A stretch of DNA of 64,000 nt from Syngnathus acus (Eukaryota; Chordata; Actinopteri; Syngnathiformes; Syngnathidae), in the NCBI RefSeq assembly GCF_901709675.1, contig NC_051096.1:4429001-4493000 (forward strand), written 5' to 3'. The position numbers were made by a program, and so were the translations under genes. A model generated the notes under the pieces. That model saw nothing but the letters and a program-made list of their open reading frames with translations. It was not told the origin of the DNA and did no database searches. This document shows, piece after piece, positions 1 to 9,100 of the stretch; position 1 is the stretch's first letter; every line of letters starts with the position of its first letter.

Positions 1-32
1 GGGAAATTATGAACAGGTTTTGCCACACTTAC

Positions 33-1450
33 CCCATTTGGAAGGCATAGGCAATGCCGGGGAAAGCCACAACATCAGCCATGGAAAAGTTCTTTCCTGT
101 CAGGTATGGTTCAGTCTTCTGCAAAACAGAAAAGTCCGGTTACAGAATAAACTCAACACCTAGATTGTGCAAAAAAAAAAAATTCAATCAAATGTATTTT
201 TCTGCTTATTGTTTTACCTTCAAGTATCCCTCCCACAGACTGAGCTCGACACCCACAGCCTCTTTGTTCCTGTTCTTTGCAGACTCGAACCTCTCACCTT
301 CCGGAACCTTCCATTCGTAATAGATGACATTACCTGCAAAATGCCAACAAGTCTTTTTAGAAAATCAGATCAAAACAGATTAGTGAGATCTTGTGAGTGC
401 AGACATTTATTTCTGCATTTTATGTTTTAAATTGCAGGGGACTGAACGCAAATATCTTTTTTCCCCCAAAAAATATTTTTAAATAAGAAATAAGTACTGT
501 GAAATTTTGAAAAATTACAGGTTTTACCACAATTCAGTGGACAGCAATTTCTTCCGGTGTATACACCGTGGCCACAAGGGGGCAGTATAATACAAGGAAA
601 TAGTGTGGCCCGTCTTAACTTCCACTTCCTAAAAAGAAACCTTTCAATTCCTAAAGTGGCCCAAAACACCTCGTCTTATGATTTGGCTCGCCACTCCTAG
701 CATGTGATCCTTTGTTGGATTAACATCTATGACCTTTTATACATCCCTGGCGCCCTGTTTGCCACGAGTGCGTGCAATTCTCTTGGGGTGGCCTGCAGCT
801 AATGAGCTTCCCTCATTATGGGGGACGAGCATGTGATGATGCCGAGAGCACTGAACTTTGAAACAATGAGCGCTCAAGCGTTAAATCACGAGATGCAATA
901 AATGGTAAACTTGCAGAATGAGTCAGATTTTTTTTTTGCATACTCAGCTTGTCGCCAAGCGGGACGACCTCGAACAAGCGCTGGTACATCAAGGCTTGTT
1001 CATTCGGGCAGGTTGGGATCAGCTTGGTTCCTTGCTCCTTGAATTTTGCCTGTAATATGTTTGAAAAAAATGTGCACCCATGTTTAAAAAAAAAAAAAAA
1101 GTGCACCCAAATTCCTGAAGTCAGAAAGTAGTAATTTTGCCACTTGTGGTCTTACCTCCAAGTACAAGCAAGCAGCGTAGGACTCACAGATGACGAGAGC
1201 CCCATGTTTGAAGGTCGGGAGCTTTAGCAAACAAATAGTTAAAAAAGTTGCGTCACACAATGTTGCATGCAAGCGAACTTACTTGCCCTCTGGGATTCAG
1301 GTCGAGCACAGCCTTCGACTTCTGCTCATTCTTCTCAAAGGAGAGAAGATTGCTCTTGTAGTCGGAGAGATTTTTCTCCTCCAGGGTGATCATCACCCTC
1401 CAGCACGGAGGAGAACCACTGCCCCAGAAAAGAGTCATATCCTTGGCCAT
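33..1450 (-). CDS. gstr: Glutathione S-transferase rho, copy 1 (3' end outside window)
   Basis: Cytosolic rho-class glutathione S-transferase, which conjugates glutathione to electrophiles. Five coding exons are visible on the minus strand: 1450-1283, 1221-1156, 1049-944, 333-218 and 118-33. All are bounded by GT-AG and stay in frame. The sixth exon, which would carry the C-terminus, lies beyond position 1. The protein starts MAKDMTLFWGSGSPPCWRV, which opens the thioredoxin-like domain. It continues with NPRGQ-LPTF (cis-proline region) and the ESYAAC glutathione-binding segment. The all-helical C-domain carries EQALMYQRLFE and VPEGER. Exons 1-3 match copy 2 exactly in length (168, 66, 106 bp). 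Exon 4 is 3 bp shorter than in copy 2 and exon 5 is 3 bp longer. Copy 2 lies directly upstream on the same strand, so this is a tandem duplicate. The rho class is assigned from recognised family sequence, not from a database search. Confidence 0.9.
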
Positions 1451-1532
1451 GTTTGCAGCGAAGTCTCAAATCTGCACCTTGCGTCACTTTGCGGATGAGG
1501 GAGGGAGTGTGTGGTGGTTAGGGAAATGTCTG

Positions 1533-1540
1533 TTTATATA
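1533..1540 (-). promoter_or_regulatory. TATA box of gstr copy 1
   Basis: TATATAAA on the minus strand, about 85 bp upstream of the copy 1 start codon. A similar TATATAA sits about 93 bp upstream of copy 2, which supports a retained core promoter. This is inferred from motif and position only. Confidence 0.5.
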
Positions 1541-2462
1541 ACAAAGTGTGGAGGTGTGCCAAATTTTTCGGTTAAACCGGAAAGAGTCCCACAACAAAGA
1601 CATAGTCACGCCCCCAGATTCGACTTTACTCGATATAATAAAAGTTTGCATATTAATGCAAACACTCCGGTTCACAATATTCACAATTGCATTTAAATGC
1701 CTCTGAAATGACATTTTTTTAGGCTATAAGAAACTCAACGCGTCACCTTACCAGATGAGGGAATCATCTTGACTTGTACTTAATCTTTGAGGCTTTCGGT
1801 CGTAATATCTAACCATATAAACACCACTTAACCTCGCTCCCATATTTTATCTTCCAATATATTTATGATAGGATTTATTGCAGCTACATGTTTTTTTTTT
1901 TAAAAAAATGAAATGTCACGATGACTCAGCACTTTTTCTTGGCATCTTTGCAGCTATCAAGCGTGTGCACAAAAGGCAATCCGTGCAAATCATAAAACTT
2001 ATAACAAACATGTTTTTTAATCATATTTGATATTATTGCGTCTGGTAATGTTTGCTCTCCATAACTTTAAAACAAATCAATCTACGAGTAAGTACGTGTA
2101 CGTGTCCATAGCAACATTCCCCTTTTGAAGTGAACCTGATCCACAGTTGAACAAGGCAGATCAGATAAGATCCAATTACCGCAGTTATTCATTATGCAAG
2201 CTGTCCTACGATACTTCGGTTTGTAGGCTGACAAGAGCCAATCCAATTTCAACAATTTGAGGATACAAGCAATTAACTCAAACAAAAACCTTTGCACACA
2301 AATATTAATTATCAAATTATAGGTAAAAAAAAGCACAAGGTCACCATGACACAGCGAAATGAGGGGCATTAAAAACCTGTTGTGCGACAATTCAGGTGTG
2401 ACGGCCATGTTTTTGTTTGCACAAAACAAACACAGCAAGATAATTCATTTAAAGTGCATGAT
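1541..2462. other. Spacer between gstr copies
   Basis: AT-rich sequence between the copy 2 poly(A) signal and the copy 1 TATA box. The open frames here have no recognisable protein similarity. One antioxidant-response-like core, ATGACACAGC, lies at 2346-2355. Nothing else was recognised. Confidence 0.5.
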
Positions 2463-2468
2463 TTTATT
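2463..2468 (-). terminator. Poly(A) signal of gstr copy 2
   Basis: AATAAA on the minus strand (TTTATT on plus), about 150 bp past the copy 2 stop codon. It is the first canonical signal after the stop. Confidence 0.5.
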
Positions 2469-2618
2469 TTAACTTGCAAGCATAATGCCTTTGAATGATT
2501 GAATTATTAGCGTAAAAACGTCAGTTTTACGGACTATTTTTGATACAACGGCAATATAAGATTGCGTCATAAATGCCGATAGTGCAAACGTAATTTTTTT
2601 AAGCCTGTGACGTGCATG

Positions 2619-4410
2619 TCAGATGTCTTTGAGCGTGTCTTGACCCTTGGGGTACTCCAGCCAGTGAGGAGGCCAGCTGGCTTTGATACTGGGTCGATCC
2701 TTCAGCAGAGCGTAATACGCGGCCAATTTGGGGTAGCGCTCAGGCGACAACCTGAAAAGAAGACAAAGCTCAGAATTATGCTAACCGATAGCCCAACCAC
2801 CCAACTCACCCAAATCGGTAAAGATTAGCAACAGTTGGGAACACCATCACATCGGCCAATGTGAAGGAAGAACCGACCAGGTGGGATCCCGTCTGCAAAG
2901 CATGTTTGACAGAAAAATAAAATATTTCTTTTGGTGTGTTTTGGGTTTCCATCATGCTCACCTTGTCCAGGTAACCTTCCCAAAGCTGCAGCTCAGTGAT
3001 GAGATTTTGGCAGTTTCTCTTTATTGCGGAGGCGAGCCTCTCGCCTTCGGGCACGTAATACTCGTGGTAAATAACGGCACCTAAAAATAAGACAAGAAGA
3101 CAAACAGCTTTACTCAACAACCAAGCCGCTAATTAATTCCATCGGGAATGGTGCCATGTCATCATTTTGAGGGTGATGTTGAAAATGATTGCGTATCTCT
3201 TTTCATCCTATTTAAAACTAGTAATGATGAAAAGTTACCAGCAACTCTTTTTCATTTAATTCATTATCTTACCCAATTTGTCATAAAAGGTGAGGCCCTC
3301 AAACATGCGCTGGTACATGATGGCTTGTTCAGCGGGGCCATCTGGGATCAGTTTGCTCCCCTGACTCTTGAACTGGTTCTACCGACACAAGTCAACAAGA
3401 TGCATGTTAAAACATGCTTACTCTTGAGCCTTTGTATTTTTTTTTTTAACTCACCTCCAGATAAAAACAGGCTGCGTAGGATTCATTCAAAATGTTGTCT
3501 CCGTGTTTGAAAGAAGGAAGCTGAAAGAATTCATTTATTGAGCATATTTACGCATAATACACAACTTGCATCTACTTACACGTGTCCGTAATAAAAATAA
3601 TAAATACTTTTGCTCAATGAGACCTGAACTGTTTGGAATGTCCTGTAAACGTCCGTCAGTAGTTAAAAACGATATTGGGGCGCCCTCTAGCGGCACTCGA
3701 AAGAATCACTGCCCTGACAGAGCAGTTTGTACTGTGAAGGTTCAGTATTTCATTATTTAGGTTCAGTTTTTATTTAATATTACTTGCATGTGCTACATAT
3801 AATTTTGTAGTTTTAAAATATTTTTTTTCAAGCACGGTGTTGGTGGTAAAACCGGTCGAATTTTTTAAAAGAACCTTTTATGAATATTGTAATACGTATA
3901 TTGTGACAACAAAGCAAGCCACTTTGCCTCAAAGTCTTCATTTTGAAGTCCTCTCATTTATTTATTGCAAGTCTTGCAGTGGTCTCTTATTTATTTATTT
4001 ATTTATTTAAGCTGTATTCTTGTATTTTTTTCATGCATGTTTATGTGCACATTTTTATATTTTGGCGTCCTACAAATAAACTAAACTAACTCAATAGGCC
4101 GAATGATAGCTCTGCATTTGCTGATTTTGCACTAACTGTAAAATTACATCGCCGAATTCTCTTTGCTGGCGTGAATGTCAAATATTTAAATATTGTCGTG
4201 AATTCTGGCTTTTATCTAATCGCCATCAATGCACATTCCTACCTGTCCCCTGGGGTTGACAGCCAAAACGTCTGGTGACTTGTGTTCCAGTTTTTCGAAG
4301 GAGAGCAGCTTTTGCTTGTACCCTTGCAGGTTCTTTTCCTCCAGGGCAATCATCACCCTCCAGCACGGAGCAGAGCCGGAGCCCCAAAAAAGAGTCATAT
4401 TTTCGGCCAT
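2619..4410 (-). CDS. gstr: Glutathione S-transferase rho, copy 2 (complete)
   Basis: Complete rho-class GST gene with six coding exons on the minus strand: 4410-4243, 3520-3455, 3378-3273, 3080-2962, 2892-2810 and 2751-2619. They join in frame to 224 residues, the usual size for this class. The start is MAENMTLFWGSGSAPCWRV. An in-frame ATG seven codons upstream is less likely because copy 1 starts at the equivalent MAxxM. The N-domain has NPRGQ-LPSF and NESYAAC. The helical domain has EQAIMYQRMFEGLTF, VPEGER and LADVMVFP. The C-terminus is PPHWLEYPKGQDTLKDI. The product should be a cytosolic, probably dimeric, detoxification enzyme. It is about 1.2 kb upstream of copy 1 in head-to-tail order and 1.4 kb downstream of fhod3 on the same strand. 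No disabling changes were seen. Confidence 0.93.
3987..4009. repeat. (TTAT)n microsatellite
   Basis: A run of TTAT/TTTA tetramers within intron 1 of gstr copy 2. Confidence 0.8.
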
Positions 4411-4502
4411 GGCTGAAGGAACTCGCTGCAAAGTAACCGGACACGTAGGTTTATTCTGGTCTTGATAAGATTAACTTCTTCAACGCCGCCTGTATGACAC
4501 CG

Positions 4503-4509
4503 TTATATA
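4503..4509 (-). promoter_or_regulatory. TATA box of gstr copy 2
   Basis: TATATAA on the minus strand, about 93 bp upstream of the copy 2 ATG. It matches the placement seen in copy 1. Confidence 0.5.
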
Positions 4510-5809
4510 CGATGCTGCCCTCGTGTGGACAAGAGTGTTAATAGCAAGGATTCGTCTTCGTAGGCGCATTATATCTCGAATTATTTGATAAATTTGTCAA
4601 TAATATTGATATTATATTTGCTGGAAATGCTGGAAGAATTAGGGAATTTTAATTTTACAAAACAATTATGGAAGTACCATGAATGTATTAAATATGAAAT
4701 TACATGTTGAATGTTGCATGCTTTTTTCTAACCTCACACAATGTTTTTATTTATTTTATTTTCATTCCTGTAGATCATTTACAAACAGCATTTCAAGTGA
4801 GACAATTGGACTTCATGGTGATGTTTCCCAGGTTGCGAAGGGCCCTCATTTCCTTCAGCTCGATATATTAAAAAGAAAAGAAAAAAAAAACACGCTTTGA
4901 AAGCAAAAGCAGCGAGGAATAACTCCATGAAAATAATACTTCCCTCTATTTGACCAAATCTACAGTTTTATATCTTACAAATTTACTCTTCTGTTAATTC
5001 TGCTCCAACTATAATACAACTTTCTACATATATTATAAAATAACTTGAACTGCACTACACAAGCACACCATTAACACCGATGTAACAGGGCAAGTACATG
5101 TCACATGCAGTCTTTGCTGCGACTTTAATAATTGTAAAAAAAAAAAAAAAGTCTTTTTACACTTTACAAACAGTTCCTCAAAAATAAAAACTTCCTTTAC
5201 TGAGAGTGACTTCGTAAGGTGCAAAAAGTTTACAAAATAAGAGTGAGAGCTTTCAAATAAATACTGAGAACATTTTCACCCAAAAAGAAAAAGGAACTGT
5301 TTGCAACACTGAGGAAGTTAACAGGAAACAGAAGCAGATGAAGAAAGCAAACAACATTATCCCTTTTTTTCTTTTTTTGGTTGAAAGGCACACAGCCAAT
5401 TAAAGACCCTCGGTTGCCGGGAGCAACCATTTGTACTTACACAAAATTATCATTTCAGGTTTGCCTTTTCTGTGTTGATTTTAGGTACTTTGGAACTGGG
5501 TGAAAGTTCATCTTTGGGTCATCAGTTCACAGCTTAAATAGGAGTAATGGCGTTGTCTTTAAATAACAGATATTCCAATTAACCTGAACGACAGCATCGC
5601 TTTTCCTCCTTTCCTTCCTTCCTTCACCGCATTCTCAGGAGGATTGTCATTGTGCAGCACTCCAAAAAAAATAAAACGACAACAACACTGACTTCATCAC
5701 TCAGACACATCCGGCAAGGTTAGCAGCTGACAGAAACTCGGAGCTTCCGCTTGGTGCAATGAGAAGATTGCGTAGCAAAGGCAAACGGCGACCACGTTAG
5801 ACCACCATA
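4510..5809 (-). other. fhod3 3' UTR and spacer to gstr
   Basis: Non-coding sequence after the fhod3 stop codon. There is no coding similarity, and A/T homopolymers are frequent. No AATAAA close to the stop was found on the minus strand. An ATTAAA variant at 5129-5124 is a candidate poly(A) signal, which would give a 3' UTR of about 0.7 kb. The UTR end is therefore unresolved. Confidence 0.4.
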
Positions 5810-6127
5810 TTACATCTGCGGCTCGCCGGAATCGGTTAAACCCAACGCCAACGCCTCCTCTGGGGTTAAACCGTTTTTCAAGGTCCGCCTCACTGAAAGA
5901 AAAAAAAAAGTCACGTCAAGTTGTGTCGGACTGCAAGCATATAATTTTGTTGTAGATCTTACATGATTTCCGGTTGGCCCTTGACCTCCTCCTCTCGCGC
6001 GGTTGCGGTCTACTTCCTGGAGCCTGAGTGGCGGACCTCACGATGCGTTCCATGATTTCATCCGCCGCGTCGTCTCCGCACACCTGAGCCTCTTCCACGG
6101 CCGGGGTCCGCGTTCGCATGCTGCCAC
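5810..6127 (-). other. fhod3: fhod3 last two coding exons: DAD and ROCK-site tail
   Basis: The exon 6127-5963 encodes the diaphanous autoregulatory segment [17 protein letters not shown] followed by the basic run [12 protein letters not shown]. The exon 5892-5810 supplies LRRTLKNG and the end of the protein. In FHOD1, ROCK phosphorylates two Ser and one Thr spaced +6 and +4 in this tail and so relieves DID-DAD autoinhibition. Here [12 protein letters not shown] keeps exactly that spacing. The junction falls inside the Leu codon after the second Ser. Confidence 0.85.
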
Positions 6128-9100
6128 CTAGAGACACACGTTTGTAAATTCAAATTTCCAAATTTAATTTGTCCTATTTCAGTCGCCCTTACCTCCCCGT
6201 CCTGGTCGTGATCGAGTGCGCGTCCGCAGGCCCGGTACAGCGCTGCCGTCCTTGTCGCCGCCGCAGCTTAGGCTCGTTCTCAGCACGGCTTTCATGTGCT
6301 CGTGTTCCGCCGCGTCTTCTGCGTGGCCCAGACCTTGTGGCCTCTAAAGACAAAGGTCAAAAGTTAGCTTTACCAGACCAGGACAGATAAAATGTCTTTT
6401 TTGCAGTTTCCAGATATTATAGAAAGTGGTGATGTCATGCACACACGCAAACACACATGCAGGAGACGGGCACACGTTTAGGTACCTCGCTCTCCTCTTC
6501 GTCATCGGACTACACGGGAAAGAAAGATGGAAAGTCAAAGAACACGAAGAGAATCAAGGGAGGAATTTCAAGGAGCGGCACTCCGCTTAGAGGAAGAAGA
6601 GCAGGAAAAAGAACCTGAGCTTGTGGCGAAGGGGCCACGGTGGCTTCACAACTCACTGTCGCGTCCATCTCCACGTCCACGATCATCTTCCCTCGCGTTT
6701 TGTTCCGTTCGCGGTGGTCGGCTCGTTTCTGTTTCTGCTGCAGCACGCGGTCTCGGGTGGTCCGGTACTCCAGAGCGAACTCGCTGAGGATCTTACTGAA
6801 CCTGTGCACGCTGACGTCTCTGGCGCTGTACGCCGGGTGGCCCAGAAATAAAAGGAAGGAATGGAACCTGACAAGAAGAGACGTCAATCATTTGGTGTTT
6901 TTCCCCTCTATCAACAGATGTAGAATTGTGAGGAGCGCCACCTATTGATGATCCTTCGGTGGACGATCTTGAGGATGATGATTCGCTCGGCGCAGTCTTT
7001 GAGGAAATCCGACATCTTCTGCTTGAGCTGCGGTTTCATCTCGTGCTTGGCGATCACCTTCAGGTGGTCCCACGATGCTTTGCAGCGGCGTTCCATCTGA
7101 CCCAGGTTCTCCTGCAGCAGGTCGAAATCCACCTGGCATCCAAAAAAGGAGAATTATACTTGTACTTTGGTGGAAAAGTTTGTCATCTTTGTATAAAGGC
7201 CGACCTTGGCGGAACGTGTGATGGCTCCGATTTCCGAGTAGAGGTCCGTGCTTTGAGGAAAGTTCTCCACCACCACCGAGCAGGCGTGATGTAGCAGAGA
7301 CTGTTTATGGACCGTGTCCTTTACTTCGGGGACCTTCTGCAAATATGTCAGCTCGAAACCTTTGGCCTGGACGCACAACGTTTATTTGTAGTAATGCAAA
7401 TTAATCTGCACATGGCTTCAGTCCATCAGTCCAGAAATAAACCCGACTCACGTTGGTTCCATTGAGGAAATTTCCGATTGCGAGCAACGTGGAGAGAATG
7501 TAGCGGAGAGTCTTGTTCTTCTCAAGTTGTTCCATCCCCTCCTTCAGATCCTGCAGTGGCTCAGCTACTTCCTGAAGATAAACAAAATAATAATAATAAT
7601 TTGTATCATTCATTGCTAACAACTTGCAATGCATTGGCCCCGCCAGAAAATTAGTGAATTGAGGTCAGTTGGCCTTGGTTCGAAATATGAGCCTCAAAGG
7701 AAATATAAACGAGGACTCCATCTTGTGAGAAGCGCCAAACTTTACAAGACGACACAGTTTATTTGGACTTTAAACTCCGTATGAGCCAAATGCGATGCGC
7801 CGGAGGAAGACCGCTAATAAACTCGGTGAGGTAACTGCGTTGATGTTTTGCGGATGTCGACACAGATGCGGCGCACATTGAGATGATAGATGTGCAAAAG
7901 TATTGAGACGGAGCTTCATTTGGTGAGGCTTATCTAATAGAAATAGCGCCCTCTTGTGGCATCTATAGGCAATCACAACCCATTCAATCCATACATTTGT
8001 GTCAACACATTCTCACCTTTTCAGTTGCCTCGTAGTCCATCTTGAAGGCCCACAGCTGAAGTCGGGCGGAGAGCTCGCTGATGGACGACAAAGTGAGGAG
8101 GAACTGCTCGGCCGAACCCAGAGGAGTGTCGGGGTTAGCCAATTGAGCCTCCTGGATCTTCTGCTTCTCCTCCTCAGTCGGGATCATCGTGAGGATTTTC
8201 TGTCGGATGAGACAATATTTAATACCGGGCTCCTTTTTATGAAAATCTTTGTGTTCGTACCTCGATGCCTTCCTTGTTGAGCGCGTATTCATCAAAATTG
8301 AGGATGGCCGTCTTGATGGTGCGAGGCGGGGGCAGAACGGTTAGCCCGATGTTGATGGCGTTGCTCCTTTTGGAATCCAGCACGATAATCTCCTGGCGCT
8401 TACCGTCCGCTGCAGTTTTCTAAAACACGCAAAGGCACCGAGAGGGTCACTGCCGGGTTTCTCACCGAGCCTTGCTTTTCTCAAACCGTGTGGTCCACTT
8501 TACGGGCTTTTAAAGATTTACAGCATCATCACGCTGGTTATATTATCTGCAGCTGTGGGGGACTTTCGGTTTGCTCCAAGGACACTTCATTAGGTGCAGA
8601 ACCCAACGAGTGTGTCAGGATTTGTTTCCAAGAGCCACATGTACATCTTTGAAGACATGGTGGTCCTGAACGTGGAGGATCACCACAGGACCGAGACTAT
8701 CGTAGCTACAGACCGGCGTTATTTTGTTAAGAGTTTACGTAGATCTCAACTGTTAAGTCCTTGGAAATTCTGTAAAGGCTGAATCTCAGCTCTGCGTGTT
8801 TTACTGGACCCTCAAAAATGGAGTTGTTTGATCTGGATCAGAACACACATGACCTGGCTTAACCTTCAATATATTGGAGAGCCACCGAAAGGCTCTCGAG
8901 ACTTACCTTGGTCACAGGCATTTCTTTTGACTTGGACTCAAACAGATGTTCCAGTTTGACTGTGTCTAATTTCACTGACTCCAGTTTAGTCCAAACGGAG
9001 TCTCCATTCCTCTTGTAGTCCCTGCATGGAACTTCTGGACGCACCTGAACACACAGTCGGGATCCAACATTTTACTTTCTGTCACGCTCCCCCAAGTGGA

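Noticed and set aside
6601-6656. Extension of the fhod3 exon past GTGAGT to a later GTTCTT donor
   Set aside because: The frame stays open, but GTGAGT at 6656-6651 is a far stronger donor and gives the family-like junction.
6527-6948. Several overlapping plus-strand frames with Arg/Ser-rich content
   Set aside because: Antisense to the fhod3 exon 6867-6657, which has strong protein support on the minus strand.
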